A stretch of DNA of 64,000 bases from a gamma proteobacterium HTCC2207 (GTDB taxonomy: Bacteria > Pseudomonadota > Gammaproteobacteria > Pseudomonadales > Porticoccaceae). This document shows, in pieces, positions 8,901 to 18,849 of the stretch. The DNA is taken from assembly GCA_000153445.1 (NCBI GenBank), contig CH672396.1, positions 343,668 through 407,667 of the forward strand. The letters run 5' to 3'. The notes below the pieces were generated by a model. That model was given only the letters and a program-made list of their open reading frames with translations. It was not told the origin of the DNA and did no database searches. The stretch's first letter is position 1; each line of letters starts with the position of its first letter. The position numbers and the translations under genes were made by a program.

Positions 8901-10175
8901 ATGTTTAGATTTATTTACTCTGTCGTCTTTTATCTGATAACACCGCTTATTATTTTGCGATTAGTTATTCGTGGACTTGCTGCACCAAACTACCGCAAAC
9001 GCTGGGGTCAGCGCTTTGGTTTTTTTACGCCATCTGAGTCGAGCAAAGAGACCATTTGGCTGCATGCTGTTTCAGTTGGGGAAACCCTCGCCGCAGTACC
9101 TTTGGTAAAAGCCCTGCAGGAAAAATATCCAGAGCGCCGTTTGCTTATCACCTGCATGACCCCCACAGGGTCTGAGCGCATAACAGCCGCTTTTGGCGAC
9201 TCTGTGGATCACAGCTATGCACCCTATGATACACCTGACGCAGTGGCGCGTTTTCTTAAGCGAGTGCAGCCGAAGATGCTAATTATTATGGAGACCGAGC
9301 TCTGGCCGAACACGGTTGCGGCCTGTTACAAGCGTCAGATTCCAGTGATTTTAGCCAATGGCAGGCTCTCAGAAAAGTCTGCTCGCGGCTATGCTCGAGT
9401 ATCCAAACTCAGCGGTCCGATGGTCGCTCAACTCAGTGCAGTTGCAGCCCAGCATGGAGATGACGGTGGGCGTTTTATAGCCCTTGGACTGCCCGTTGAA
9501 AAGCTCCATATAACCGGCAATATTAAATTTGATCTCGAATTGAATGCCCAGATTAGGCTGAGTGCAGAGGCGTTGAGGCAACAGTGGGACGGCACTAATC
9601 AGCGGCCTGTCCTGCTTGCTGCCAGTACTCATCGCGGTGAAGACGAAATTATTCTTCAAGCTTTTAGTCTGATCAAACAGTCTGTAAACAATGCGCTATT
9701 GGTATTGGTGCCACGGCATCCGGAACGGTTTAACCAGGTAGGGGATCTCTGTCTTGATGCAGGCTACAGCCTAGCGCGGCGCAGCAATAACGACTCGACA
9801 GACAACGCAGATATATTACTTGGCGATACTATGGGCGAGCTGATGACATTCTTCGGCGCCTGCGATATCGCTTTTGTCGGTGGCAGTCTGGTGTCCAATG
9901 GCGGCCATAATATGATCGAGCCGGCAGCCTGGGGCAAGCCGACTTTAAGTGGGCTGTCAGTGTTTAATTTTGCTGAGGTCTCACGTTTGTTAGCTGAGGC
10001 GGGAGGCCTGTCCTTGGTCGAGGATGCGGCGGCACTGGCAGAGTCGGTGATAGTGTTAATGAAAAACCCAGAGCAGGCCCAGCAGATGGGGCTGAGTGCT
10101 CAGCAGGTTGCTGAGGCAAACCGCGGGGCGTTGGAGAGATTGCTGGCGGTGATTGATAACAGCTTGAGCCAGTAG
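8901..10175 (+). CDS. waaA: 3-deoxy-D-manno-octulosonic acid (Kdo) transferase
   Basis: This 424-aa GT30 enzyme adds Kdo from CMP-Kdo to lipid A precursor at the inner-membrane cytoplasmic face. Evidence is the N-terminal membrane anchor FIYSVVFYLITPL, then YRKRWGQRFG, the HAVSVGE motif with the catalytic glutamate, CMTPTGSE, ETELWPN, and the C-terminal GGSLVSNGGHN and EPAAWGKP segments. ATG 8901 matches the family N-terminus. A TTG 27 bases upstream has no ribosome-binding site. Its stop codon lies inside a 17-bp tandem repeat, and a bidirectional terminator follows. Confidence 0.95.
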   Translation: MFRFIYSVVFYLITPLIILRLVIRGLAAPNYRKRWGQRFGFFTPSESSKETIWLHAVSVGETLAAVPLVKALQEKYPERRLLITCMTPTGSERITAAFGDSVDHSYAPYDTPDAVARFLKRVQPKMLIIMETELWPNTVAACYKRQIPVILANGRLSEKSARGYARVSKLSGPMVAQLSAVAAQHGDDGGRFIALGLPVEKLHITGNIKFDLELNAQIRLSAEALRQQWDGTNQRPVLLAASTHRGEDEIILQAFSLIKQSVNNALLVLVPRHPERFNQVGDLCLDAGYSLARRSNNDSTDNADILLGDTMGELMTFFGACDIAFVGGSLVSNGGHNMIEPAAWGKPTLSGLSVFNFAEVSRLLAEAGGLSLVEDAAALAESVIVLMKNPEQAQQMGLSAQQVAEANRGALERLLAVIDNSLSQ

Positions 10176-10214
10176 ACAGCGTGAGCCGGCAAACAGCCCG
10201 AGCCGATAGTTAGT
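10164..10214. repeat. 17-bp imperfect tandem repeat across the waaA stop codon
   Basis: Three units begin TTGAGCCAGTAGACAGC, GTGAGCCGGCAAACAGC and CCGAGCCGATAGTTAGT. The waaA TAG lies in the first unit. The array resembles a duplicated gene end that has since diverged. See the similar arrays after yqiB, the K+ channel gene and the PPi-phosphofructokinase gene. Confidence 0.6.
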
Positions 10215-10226
10215 TTTAGTCAATAA

Positions 10227-10261
10227 AAAAGGCCTGAGGCGTTTACCACCTCAGGCCTTTT
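10227..10261. terminator. bidirectional intrinsic terminator between waaA and tolC
   Basis: AAAAGGCCTGAGG at 10227-10239 pairs perfectly with CCTCAGGCCTTTT at 10249-10261 around a 9-base loop. A/T tracts on both flanks let it stop both convergent genes. Confidence 0.9.
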
Positions 10262-10280
10262 GTTAGCTCAGGCTGTTCAG

Positions 10281-11645
10281 CTACTGATTAGCAGACTTGT
10301 TAATCACCAGCTGCGGATCAAGCCAAGCATTGAGTTCATAGACATCATCCGGAGATAGCTGGCCGGCGACTTCCTTCAAACCCATCATCGATAAAATATA
10401 GTCATAGCGAGCATTGGCAAAATTGCGGCGCGCCTGAAAAACAGTGCGCTGAGCCACTAAAACATCAACAATATTCCTTGTGCCGACTTCATAACCCGCC
10501 TGAGTTGCCTGCAGAGCACTGTCCGCCGAGGTGATCGACTGAGCGCGCGCTTTGACTCGTGCAGTATTGGTCAAGACCAACTGATGCAGAGAGCGAGCTG
10601 CCTGAATCGTATTGCGCTTGGTCGCTATATAGCCTTCATCAAAGGCGATAGAGCGTTGCTTGGCCTGACGGCGCTGAGCATCCAGAGAACCGCCGAGCCA
10701 GATTGGCATGCTTACTGAGATAGCGAAGGTATTGCCATCCTGCTGACTATCAAAGGGGTCGTTATAGCGAGTGCCGTCTGAATCTGAATCGAAGTACGTA
10801 GCGCTGCCTGTGACCTTTGGAAGGCGCGCTGCAGCTGCAGCTTTAGCATTGTTGTAAGCGGCGTCTTTGCCCAGCTTAGCGACCTTGAGCGGGTAATTAT
10901 TACCAATTGCAAAGTCGACCCACTCGCTGTTACTGAGAGGCTGCGGATTAGTGGCAACAAATTTTGCTGCCAGTCCGGCAAGAACATTGTGCTCTTCTCC
11001 GGTCAGCACTTGCAGCTGTTCAAACGCAATATTTAGTGCCCCCTGAGCTTCGAGGCTATTTACCACTGCGTCATCGTAGACTGCCTGAGCTTCGTGAACA
11101 TCAGTAACTGGCAGCAGCCCCACTTCAAAACGTTCGCGGGTCTGCTCCAGCTGACGCTGAATAGCGCGCTCTTCAGCATTGCGAGTTTGCATATTGTCGT
11201 AGGCGCGCAACACATTAAAGTAGGCATCGCTAACGCGAATAATAAGACTTTGCTGATCCGCGGCAAACTGCGCCCGAGCACTTTCACTCAGAGACTTGCT
11301 GCCCTGAAAGCGATACCAAGAGGGCATATCGAAAATAGCTTGGCTGATAGAAGCCCCGTAGGAGTTGCCATCACTATCAATGGTCCCACCGCTGCCAAAT
11401 AGTGGCGAGCTGTCGTTGGTTTCAGACTCTTTGTACTCCCCGGAGATTGCCAGTTGCGGCAGTAGTGCTGCACGACTGATATTTTTACCTTCGAGATCAG
11501 CGTTGAAAGTAGCCCGAGCAGCTCTTAAAACGGGATCGTTTTCCAACGCACTTTCATAGATATCAACAAGCGAGTCAGAGAGAGCGAGCTGTGGGGCGAA
11601 AACAGCAACAGCAGCAATCAAAAAATGTTTCTTAACAATGTGCAT
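10281..11645 (-). CDS. tolC: TolC-family outer membrane efflux channel
   Basis: This 454-aa outer membrane factor forms the trimeric exit duct for tripartite efflux pumps and type I secretion. It has an N-terminal signal peptide ending near ALS-DS and two outer-membrane-efflux repeats. The first starts at LVDIYESALENDP with RAALLPQLAISG, the second at the LPKVTGSA region, and GYEVGTRNIVDVLVAQ is the typical equatorial-helix signature. A clear GGAGG lies 5 bases before the ATG. It is transcribed away from nudF, the same divergent arrangement as enteric tolC-nudF, which supports true TolC rather than a pump-specific OprM-type protein. Confidence 0.92.
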   Translation of the reverse strand: MHIVKKHFLIAAVAVFAPQLALSDSLVDIYESALENDPVLRAARATFNADLEGKNISRAALLPQLAISGEYKESETNDSSPLFGSGGTIDSDGNSYGASISQAIFDMPSWYRFQGSKSLSESARAQFAADQQSLIIRVSDAYFNVLRAYDNMQTRNAEERAIQRQLEQTRERFEVGLLPVTDVHEAQAVYDDAVVNSLEAQGALNIAFEQLQVLTGEEHNVLAGLAAKFVATNPQPLSNSEWVDFAIGNNYPLKVAKLGKDAAYNNAKAAAAARLPKVTGSATYFDSDSDGTRYNDPFDSQQDGNTFAISVSMPIWLGGSLDAQRRQAKQRSIAFDEGYIATKRNTIQAARSLHQLVLTNTARVKARAQSITSADSALQATQAGYEVGTRNIVDVLVAQRTVFQARRNFANARYDYILSMMGLKEVAGQLSPDDVYELNAWLDPQLVINKSANQ

Positions 11646-11742
11646 ATGACCTCCATTTGGACGGGTTTTAGTTTAGCAGGTTTACTCCCAACGCATATCC
11701 TGTCTTTGCTGATTAGGCAACAATTTAGCGCGTCATACAAAC

Positions 11743-11803
11743 CTAACCCGTCTTACTAATCTCAGGGTTAGACGTTTTAAATGATCAAATAGTTTAAGAT
11801 CAT
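11743..11803. promoter_or_regulatory. tolC-nudF divergent control region with two inverted repeats
   Basis: CTAACCC at 11743-11749 and GGGTTAG at 11765-11771 form an inverted repeat with a 15-base spacer. ATGATC at 11781-11786 and GATCAT at 11798-11803 form a second with an 11-base spacer. Both lie in the AT-rich spacer between divergent starts and could be operators; no known box was recognised. Confidence 0.35.
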
Positions 11804-11842
11804 CCGTAAAAGATTATCTAGCTAAAAAGTGATTCCCAAAAA

Positions 11843-12457
11843 ATGGATAAAAAACACCGTTTTGGCCCCTCGGATTATCGGCTGAAATCTACCGAGACGG
11901 TATTTCAGGGCTTTTTTAAAATGACCCGAATAACAGTCGAGCACCGATTGTTTGGCGGAGGCTGGAGCAAACCACTGCGCCGCGAGCTATTTCAGCGTGG
12001 CGATGCAGTTGGCGTATTACTCTACGATCCCCGTAATCACCAGGTCGGCTTAATCGAACAGTTTCGACCTGGCGCGCTAAACGAAACGCGCGGACCCTGG
12101 CAGTATGAAGTGATCGCCGGCATGATCGGGCCGGGGGAGAGTCCCGAACAGGTGGCGGTCAGAGAGCTGCAGGAGGAGAGCGGTGTCGAAGTAGAAAAAC
12201 TGCTACCGATCTGCGATTATTTGGTCAGCGCTGGGGGCACCGATGAGAAAATGCATCTCTTCTGTGGTCTTGTGGATCTGAGTGATCGCGGCGGCATATT
12301 TGGCCTCGAGGGCGAGAACGAGGATATTCTGCTGCAGGTCTGGTCATACGATGAGATCATGAGCGCGTTTTCTCAGGGCCTGCTCAATAGTGCTGCCATG
12401 TCGGTGGCATTGTTTTGGCTACAATTAAATCACCAGCGGTTGAGACCTGAGTCTTGA
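11843..12457 (+). CDS. nudF: ADP-ribose pyrophosphatase (Nudix hydrolase)
   Basis: This 204-aa protein should cleave ADP-ribose to AMP and ribose-5-phosphate. The Nudix box spans about residues 93-115 and shows the required G-x5-E-x7-RELQEESG pattern. Upstream it has VGLIEQFRPGA and a WQYEVIAGM segment, which are characteristic of the ADP-ribose/GDP-mannose branch. Length matches E. coli NudF (209 aa). It opens the conserved nudF-yqiB-cpdA-yqiA-parE series, in the same order as in enterics. Confidence 0.94.
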   Translation: MDKKHRFGPSDYRLKSTETVFQGFFKMTRITVEHRLFGGGWSKPLRRELFQRGDAVGVLLYDPRNHQVGLIEQFRPGALNETRGPWQYEVIAGMIGPGESPEQVAVRELQEESGVEVEKLLPICDYLVSAGGTDEKMHLFCGLVDLSDRGGIFGLEGENEDILLQVWSYDEIMSAFSQGLLNSAAMSVALFWLQLNHQRLRPES

Positions 12458-12523
12458 ATATCAGCCGAATAACCGTCACTAAAGTGAAAAAGTTAACTGC
12501 ATCACGACCAGAGAGTAACGACT

Positions 12524-12970
12524 TTGTCAGTATCTGAACGCCGACGTCAACGACACAATCTGCAGCGCCTGCACGGCGAGTGCGAGCTTAACTATGTGCG
12601 TCTGCTGAAGCTGATGCCGGGGCCATCAAAGCTCGGCCAAAGCATTAGAGTCGACTTCACCCATGAGTCGAAGAGTGGCATGCAAATTTGCATCGATGAG
12701 ATTACGCCCTATACCTGCCTCCTGAGTATCGCGGCCGAGAGTGCGAGGCCGGAGTGGCTGCCAGAGATTCAGATTAAAGTGCGTATCTATCACGATGCGA
12801 AAATGGCTGAAGTGGTCGAGTGGTGTAACGACAGAACGATTCCCTGGGAGCTGGCCGAAAAATCGTCGATGCAGGCGTCGGACGAAAAATGGCAGTGGAA
12901 CATGTTTTTAAGTGATCTGTTAGCTCATGGTTTGAGTCATGGTATGAGCAAGGTAAAAGTATCTCTTTAA
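12524..12970 (+). CDS. yqiB: DUF1249 family protein YqiB
   Basis: This 148-aa protein has the DUF1249 signature: an N-terminal LHGECELNYVRLLKLMPG, a central YTCLLSI segment and the metal-free WLPEIQIKVRIYHDAKMAEV stretch. The function is not established; the family is fixed between nudF and cpdA in many gammaproteobacteria. A TTG start at 12524 is used because no in-frame ATG precedes the conserved region and GAGAG lies about 8 bases upstream. The 3' end runs into a 16-bp tandem repeat. Confidence 0.85.
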   Translation: MSVSERRRQRHNLQRLHGECELNYVRLLKLMPGPSKLGQSIRVDFTHESKSGMQICIDEITPYTCLLSIAAESARPEWLPEIQIKVRIYHDAKMAEVVEWCNDRTIPWELAEKSSMQASDEKWQWNMFLSDLLAHGLSHGMSKVKVSL

Positions 12971-13011
12971 AAGAGTATCCCTTTAAAAGAGTATCCCCTA
13001 CAAGAGTGACC
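12965..13011. repeat. 16-bp tandem repeat across the yqiB stop codon
   Basis: CTTTAAAAGAGTATCC occurs twice exactly (12965-12980, 12981-12996), followed by a decayed third copy CCTACAAGAGTGACC. The yqiB TAA is inside the first unit, so the array looks like repeated duplication of the gene terminus. Confidence 0.7.
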
Positions 13012-13061
13012 CTTTAATAAACTCTAAACTGACAGCAAGGCAGCGAGAGAGATTTTTTTTG

Positions 13062-13847
13062 ATGAGCACAGTGCATATTACCCAAATCACTGATTTGCAC
13101 CTGGGTGCAGATGAGCAGGAAACCCTCGGCGGTGTCACCACCTTCGAGAGTTTTAACGCTGCACTACAAGCCTCGGAAGATCAGGGTCGCGCCGACAGCT
13201 TACTGCTGCTTACCGGTGATCTGGCAAGTGATTATCAGGCCGGCGCCTACCAACTGCTGAATAAAGTCCTCACAGAAAAACACCGCCAGGCACTTTGGTT
13301 GCCTGGCAATCACGATCATCTCGAAACCATGGAAGCTAATCTGACCGCCTTCCCGCGAGTGCGTATTTATGAAGCTGGTGCTTGGGGCATATTGTTATTA
13401 GATAGTTCCAAAGCAGGTCAGCCCGGCGGGCACTTCTCTGAGGCAGAGCTTCAATTCGCCGAACAGGGCCTAAAGCACCTAGCCGGCAAATTTGTCTTAG
13501 TCGCAGTGCATCACTCCCCGGTGCGGGTTAACTCCGCTTGGCTCGACCAGCAACAGATCGATAATCATCATCGTCTCTACGATTTGCTTGTGGCCCATGG
13601 CCAGGTCAAGGCCGTGGTCACTGGTCACGTCCATCAGCACCACGATAGCCTCTGGGGTGATCTCCCGGTTTATTCGACCCCTTCAAGCTGCGTTCAGTTC
13701 GAGCAACATAGCCATGACTTCGGGCTCGCCGACAAACCTCCCGGCTATCGCTGGCTAGATCTCCATGACGACGGCAGCCTTGATACAGGCGTTGAATTTC
13801 TCAAGGATTTTGCCCAGCAGTGCGATCGCAGCTGCGCGGGTTATTAG
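13062..13847 (+). CDS. cpdA: 3',5'-cyclic-AMP phosphodiesterase
   Basis: This 261-aa class III cyclic nucleotide phosphodiesterase is a calcineurin-like metallophosphoesterase that degrades cAMP. The five metal motifs appear in order: ITDLHLG, LTGDLASD, GNHDH, VHHSPV and TGHVHQHH. ATG 13062 follows a TTG by one codon and is preferred. The location between yqiB and yqiA is the same as for E. coli CpdA, which separates it from other calcineurin-like enzymes. Confidence 0.93.
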   Translation: MSTVHITQITDLHLGADEQETLGGVTTFESFNAALQASEDQGRADSLLLLTGDLASDYQAGAYQLLNKVLTEKHRQALWLPGNHDHLETMEANLTAFPRVRIYEAGAWGILLLDSSKAGQPGGHFSEAELQFAEQGLKHLAGKFVLVAVHHSPVRVNSAWLDQQQIDNHHRLYDLLVAHGQVKAVVTGHVHQHHDSLWGDLPVYSTPSSCVQFEQHSHDFGLADKPPGYRWLDLHDDGSLDTGVEFLKDFAQQCDRSCAGY

Positions 13848-13962
13848 TCACTTATCCGAATGCCAGCTGTTGGCCTGTCTTTCCCCTTTCCCGCGCAATC
13901 AATCGACCCTAAAGCCATCGCTTTGGCTATAATGTTCGCTTCCAAAAAATAGATTGCCGTCA

Positions 13963-14562
13963 ATGCCAACGCTGCTTTATTTACATGGGTTTAACAGTTC
14001 GCCAGAGTCTGCGAAGGCACAGCAGACTCAGCAGTGGTTCGGGCAAAATGCCCCTGGAATAGAGTTTATTTGTCCCTCTCTGCCACCTTACGCTGATCAG
14101 GCCATGGCGCTGTTATGCGAGATAGTCGAGGCGCGTCTGCCCGAGCCAGTATTTGTTATTGGCAGCTCGATGGGCGGCTTTTATGCCAGCTGTTTGGCGG
14201 AGCGTTATGTCGAATTTGACGTCGCCGCGGTGTTGATCAATCCGGCGGTAAGCCCAGCTCGCGGTTTGGATAAATGGCTCGGTGAAAACAGCAACTATCA
14301 CAGTGGCGAAACCTGGCTCTTCGAGCCGCATCATATCGATGAATATCAGCGCTGGGACCCCAGCGCGATAAAAAACAAAAATAATTACCTAGTGCTATTG
14401 CAAAGCGGTGATGAAGTGCTTGATTATCGTGATGCCGAGCAGCGCTATCAAGGCTGCAAAATAATTCTCGAATCCGGTGGTGATCACAGCTTTATTGATT
14501 ATCATCGACACTTGGAAACCATCTATCAATTTTTGCTATCGACGGTTCCGAGCAACCCATAA
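13963..14562 (+). CDS. yqiA: alpha/beta-hydrolase esterase YqiA
   Basis: This 199-aa cytoplasmic esterase begins MPTLLYLHGFNSSPESAKA, the diagnostic YqiA N-terminus with the oxyanion HG. The nucleophile elbow is GSSMGG, an acidic residue lies in SGDEVLDYRDA, and the catalytic His is in GGDHSF. The E. coli homologue hydrolyses short acyl esters; the physiological substrate is unknown. The ATG at 13963 matches family starts. It ends 23 bases before parE, with which it is likely co-transcribed. Confidence 0.92.
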   Translation: MPTLLYLHGFNSSPESAKAQQTQQWFGQNAPGIEFICPSLPPYADQAMALLCEIVEARLPEPVFVIGSSMGGFYASCLAERYVEFDVAAVLINPAVSPARGLDKWLGENSNYHSGETWLFEPHHIDEYQRWDPSAIKNKNNYLVLLQSGDEVLDYRDAEQRYQGCKIILESGGDHSFIDYHRHLETIYQFLLSTVPSNP

Positions 14563-14585
14563 TTACAATCTGACCTGTAGGGCGT

Positions 14586-16478
14586 ATGAGCACATATAAC
14601 GCAGAAGATATTGAAGTCCTCACCGGACTAGACCCAGTACGCAAACGGCCGGGTATGTACACCGACACCGCCCGCCCCAATCATCTTGCCCAAGAGGTAA
14701 TCGATAACAGCGTCGATGAAGCCCTCGCGGGACACGCCAGTCGCATTGATGTGACCCTGCATAAGGATGGTTCACTTTCAGTCTGTGATGATGGCCGCGG
14801 CATGCCAGTGGATATTCATCCGGAGCAAGGTATACCCGGCGTTGAAGTAATTCTTTCGACGCTGCACTCCGGTGGCAAGTTCTCGAACAAAAACTACCAG
14901 TTCTCTGGTGGTCTGCACGGTGTTGGTGTGTCGGTGGTCAACGCCCTTTCAGACAAACTTGAGCTCACCGTAAAGCGCGGTGGCAATGTTCACCAAATTA
15001 CTTTTGCCAATGGTGACAAAACCTCAGACCTGCAAGTTATCGACAGCTGCGGTCAGCGCAACACTGGTACTATTTTGCGCTTCTGGCCCAACTCAATTTA
15101 CTTTGACTCGGTTAAATTTTCGCTGCTGCGTCTGCGTCATGTCTTGCGTGCCAAAGCGGTACTCTGCAGTGGTTTAACCGTTAGCTTTTACGATGAAAAT
15201 ACCGACGAGAGCGAAGAGTGGCACTATCAGGATGGTCTGCAAGACTATCTGTCTGGATCGCTGCAGGGTTGGGATATATTGCCCGCCACGCCGTTTATCG
15301 GCACCTATGCTTCAGCCAATGAAGCCGCTGACTGGGCCGTGCAATGGATGCCCGATGGCGGAGATCTGGTTCAAGAGAGCTACGTCAATCTGATTCCTAC
15401 CCCTCAGGGCGGCACCCATGTCAATGGTCTGCGCACCGGCCTGTTGGACGCCATGCGTGAGTTCTGTGAATTCAGAAATCTGTTGCCCCGAGGCGTCAAG
15501 CTGACCCCGGACGATATCTGGGATCGCTGTAGTTTTGTGCTCTCATCCAAACTCGAAGATCCCCAGTTTTCCGGTCAGACCAAAGATCGCCTCTCATCGC
15601 GACAGGCCGCGGCCTTTGTCTCCGGCGTGGTAAAAGACTCCTTTAGCCTGTGGCTCAACCAGCACACCGAAGAAGCCGAGAAGCTCGCCGAGCTCTGTAT
15701 CTTTAGCGCCCAGAGTCGTATGCGCGCCAGCAAAAAAGTCGTCCGTAAAAAGATTACTCAGGGTCCAGCACTGCCGGGCAAACTGGCCGACTGCTCCAGC
15801 GCCGAGCCAGAGCGCTGTGAAATATTCTTTGTCGAGGGTGACTCGGCTGGCGGTTCGGCCAAACAGGCACGCAATCGCGAAAACCAAGCGATTATGCCTC
15901 TGCGCGGTAAGATCCTAAATACCTGGGAAGTGGACTCACAAGAGATCCTCGGCTCTCAAGAAGTGCACGATATCTCAGTCGCCCTAGGAATAGATCCGGG
16001 CTTAGAAAATCTCGAGAAACTGCGCTATCACAAAGTCTGTATCCTCGCCGATGCCGACTCCGATGGACTGCATATTGCGACCCTGATCTGTGCTCTTTTT
16101 GTCCGTCACTTCCGACCGCTAGTCACTGCCGGACATGTCTATGTCGCCATGCCGCCACTGTTCCGAATAGATGTCGGCAAAGAAGTCTTTTACGCCCTCG
16201 ATGAGTCGGAAAAAGAAGGCATCCTCGACCGCATTGAAGCGGAGAACAAGCGCGGCAAGGTCAATGTTCAGCGCTTTAAAGGATTGGGTGAAATGAACCC
16301 ATTGCAGTTGCGCGAAACCACCATGAATCCAGACACCCGCCGTCTGGTTCAGCTCACCGTGGATACCGACGACAATACCGACTCAACGATGGATATGTTG
16401 CTCGCCAAAAAGCGCGCGCCAGATCGTCGCAGCTGGTTGGAAAGTAAAGGCAATCTGGCTGGCATAGCGGATCTATAA
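14586..16478 (+). CDS. parE: DNA topoisomerase IV subunit B
   Basis: This 630-aa ATPase subunit of topoisomerase IV decatenates daughter chromosomes with ParC. It has a GHKL ATPase domain (EVIDNSVDEALAG, DDGRGMPVDIHP, GGLHGVGVSVVNALS), the transducer domain, and a TOPRIM domain with EGDSAGGSA and the metal-binding DADSDG. The length and the absence of the GyrB-specific insert point to ParE. ParC is encoded 42 bases downstream. Confidence 0.97.
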   Translation: MSTYNAEDIEVLTGLDPVRKRPGMYTDTARPNHLAQEVIDNSVDEALAGHASRIDVTLHKDGSLSVCDDGRGMPVDIHPEQGIPGVEVILSTLHSGGKFSNKNYQFSGGLHGVGVSVVNALSDKLELTVKRGGNVHQITFANGDKTSDLQVIDSCGQRNTGTILRFWPNSIYFDSVKFSLLRLRHVLRAKAVLCSGLTVSFYDENTDESEEWHYQDGLQDYLSGSLQGWDILPATPFIGTYASANEAADWAVQWMPDGGDLVQESYVNLIPTPQGGTHVNGLRTGLLDAMREFCEFRNLLPRGVKLTPDDIWDRCSFVLSSKLEDPQFSGQTKDRLSSRQAAAFVSGVVKDSFSLWLNQHTEEAEKLAELCIFSAQSRMRASKKVVRKKITQGPALPGKLADCSSAEPERCEIFFVEGDSAGGSAKQARNRENQAIMPLRGKILNTWEVDSQEILGSQEVHDISVALGIDPGLENLEKLRYHKVCILADADSDGLHIATLICALFVRHFRPLVTAGHVYVAMPPLFRIDVGKEVFYALDESEKEGILDRIEAENKRGKVNVQRFKGLGEMNPLQLRETTMNPDTRRLVQLTVDTDDNTDSTMDMLLAKKRAPDRRSWLESKGNLAGIADL

Positions 16479-16520
16479 CTGCTCTTATAAATTAAGTATT
16501 TTTTATAAATAGGAAAAACG

Positions 16521-18773
16521 ATGAACTATATCGTCAATTTTAATAGCGAAGGGTTGGAACGCCGACCCATGAGCGAATATGTTGAGCAGGCCTATCTGGA
16601 CTACTCGATGTACGTCATTCTCGACCGGGCGCTGCCCCATATTGGCGATGGCCTAAAGCCGGTTCAGCGACGCATTATCTACGCCATGAGCGAGCTCGGC
16701 CTCAAAGCCAGCGCCAAATACAAAAAGTCGGCGCGAACGGTCGGAGATGTAATCGGTAAGTTTCACCCTCACGGTGACAGTGCCGCCTATGAAGCCATGG
16801 TGCTAATGGCTCAGCCATTCTCCTACCGCTATCCGTTGGTCGACGGTCAGGGAAACTGGGGTTCTGCAGATGATCCAAAGTCATTTGCTGCGATGCGATA
16901 TACCGAATCCAAGCTCTCCAAATATGCCGACGCACTGCTCTCAGAATTGGGACAGGGCACCGCCAACTGGCGACCCAACTTTGATGCCACTATGGACGAG
17001 CCGGAAATTCTCCCGGCACGCGTGCCCAATGTGCTGCTCAATGGCACCACTGGCATAGCCGTCGGCATGGCCACCGATATTCCCCCGCACAACTTAAATG
17101 AAGTGGTGAGTGCCTGTTTACATATGCTGGACAACCCGAAAGCCGATGTTGCTGAGCTAATGGAGTTTATTAAAGCGCCGGACTATCCCACCGATGCCGA
17201 AATTATTACTTCGCAAAAAGATATTCAAAATGTCTATGAGACTGGCCGCGGCTCGATCAAAATGCGCGCCATCTGGCACCGAGAAGATGGCGATATTATC
17301 GTTACCGCACTGCCATTTCAGGCATCAGGCTCAAAGATCCTCGAACAGATCGCCGCCCAGATGCGCAACAAAAAACTGCCCATGGTGGAAGATCTGCGCG
17401 ACGAATCGGACCATGAAAATCCGACCCGACTAGTGATTACACCGCGCTCCAATCGCGTTGATGTAGACGCGCTAATGGACCACCTGTTTGCCACCTGTGA
17501 CCTTGAGCGCAGCTATAGAGTTAACCTCAATATTATTGGTATCAATGGCAAACCCGGCGTGATGAACCTGCGCCAGATTATCAAAGACTGGCTGCTGTTT
17601 CGCACCGACGTCACCCGTCGTCGTCTCAGCTATCGTTTAGAAAAAGTCGACAAGCGCTTGCACCTCTTAGACGGTTTATTGATCGCCTTTTTAAATATTG
17701 ATGAAGTGATTCATTTAATCCGCACCGAAGACGAACCTAAGCCTGCCTTGATCGCGCGCTTTGGCCTCTCGGATATTCAGGCGGAATATATACTCGACAC
17801 CAAGTTGCGTCAGTTAGCTCGCCTTGAAGAGTTTAAGATTCGCGCTGAGCAGGATGAGCTAGCCAAAGAGAAAGCCGAGCTGGAATTGATTTTGGGTTCA
17901 GAGACGCGCTTAAAAACTCTGGTCAAAAAAGAACTTAAAGCCGCCGCCGAAGAATTTGGTGACGAGCGCCGTTCGCCACTGGTTGCACGTGGCGAAGCCT
18001 CAGCATTTAATGAAAAAGACCTGCTCACCGCCGAGCCCATTACCGTTGTGCTCTCTGACAAAGGTTGGATCCGCGGCGCTAAGGGTCACGATATAGACCC
18101 AACAACGCTAAGCTACAAATCCGGCGATAAGTTTCTCTCCGCCGCCTGTGGTCGCAGTAATCAAAATGTCTTCCTACAAGATTCAGTGGGCCGTTTTTAT
18201 GCCCTGGGCGGACACACATTGCCCTCGGCACGCGGACAGGGCGAACCCGCCACCGGACGACTCAATGTTGCCTCAGGTGCATTATTTACCGACGTGATTA
18301 TGGGCGCCGATGACCAGAAAGTACTCTTGGGCACTGATGCCGGCTATGGCTTTATCGGTAAGATTGGTGATCTCTATACCAAGAACCGCGCCGGTAAAGC
18401 GGTGGTCTCGTTGCCCAAGGGCGCCAAAATTCTGTCGCCCAAAATGGTTAATGATGCCAATGCATTAATCGCCGCCGTCAGCAATGAAGGCCGCCTATTA
18501 GTCTTCCCGATTGCCGAGCTGCCAGAACTGGCGCGGGGTAAAGGCAACAAAATCATCAATATCCCCGGCTCGCGACTGCAGGCCCGAGAGGAGTTTGTTA
18601 TCGACTATGGCGTAATTTCTGAAGGCGATTCACTTGTGGTTCACTCAGGCAAGCGCTACCTTGTAATGAAGGCTAAAGACCTTGAGCACTACAGCGGCGA
18701 ACGTGGACGACGTGGACACAAGCTGCCGAGGGGCTTTCAAAAGGTCGACAAGCTGGAGGTAGAGCCTAAATAA
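16521..18773 (+). CDS. parC: DNA topoisomerase IV subunit A
   Basis: This 750-aa DNA breakage-reunion subunit pairs with ParE. The active tyrosine is Tyr127 in [10 protein letters not shown]. The quinolone-resistance region reads [10 protein letters not shown] with Ser87 and Glu91, the susceptible-type residues that correspond to E. coli Ser80 and Glu84. The C-terminal third has the beta-pinwheel blades, but no GyrA box (QRRGGKG), which fits ParC rather than GyrA. Confidence 0.97.
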   Translation: MNYIVNFNSEGLERRPMSEYVEQAYLDYSMYVILDRALPHIGDGLKPVQRRIIYAMSELGLKASAKYKKSARTVGDVIGKFHPHGDSAAYEAMVLMAQPFSYRYPLVDGQGNWGSADDPKSFAAMRYTESKLSKYADALLSELGQGTANWRPNFDATMDEPEILPARVPNVLLNGTTGIAVGMATDIPPHNLNEVVSACLHMLDNPKADVAELMEFIKAPDYPTDAEIITSQKDIQNVYETGRGSIKMRAIWHREDGDIIVTALPFQASGSKILEQIAAQMRNKKLPMVEDLRDESDHENPTRLVITPRSNRVDVDALMDHLFATCDLERSYRVNLNIIGINGKPGVMNLRQIIKDWLLFRTDVTRRRLSYRLEKVDKRLHLLDGLLIAFLNIDEVIHLIRTEDEPKPALIARFGLSDIQAEYILDTKLRQLARLEEFKIRAEQDELAKEKAELELILGSETRLKTLVKKELKAAAEEFGDERRSPLVARGEASAFNEKDLLTAEPITVVLSDKGWIRGAKGHDIDPTTLSYKSGDKFLSAACGRSNQNVFLQDSVGRFYALGGHTLPSARGQGEPATGRLNVASGALFTDVIMGADDQKVLLGTDAGYGFIGKIGDLYTKNRAGKAVVSLPKGAKILSPKMVNDANALIAAVSNEGRLLVFPIAELPELARGKGNKIINIPGSRLQAREEFVIDYGVISEGDSLVVHSGKRYLVMKAKDLEHYSGERGRRGHKLPRGFQKVDKLEVEPK

Positions 18774-18849
18774 CAGCAAGATAATAGAAAATGGAACGGT
18801 GCCTTAGGGCACCCTAGATAGCCCTTAAGTGGGCAGGGAGAATATCATT

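Noticed and set aside
12965-13011. Tandem repeats considered as a CRISPR remnant
   Set aside because: Units are 16 bp with no spacers, no cas genes are present and the repeat overlaps a coding end.
18798-18813. GGTGCC-TTAG-GGCACC hairpin after parC as a terminator
   Set aside because: There is no T tract after it, so terminator function is not supported.
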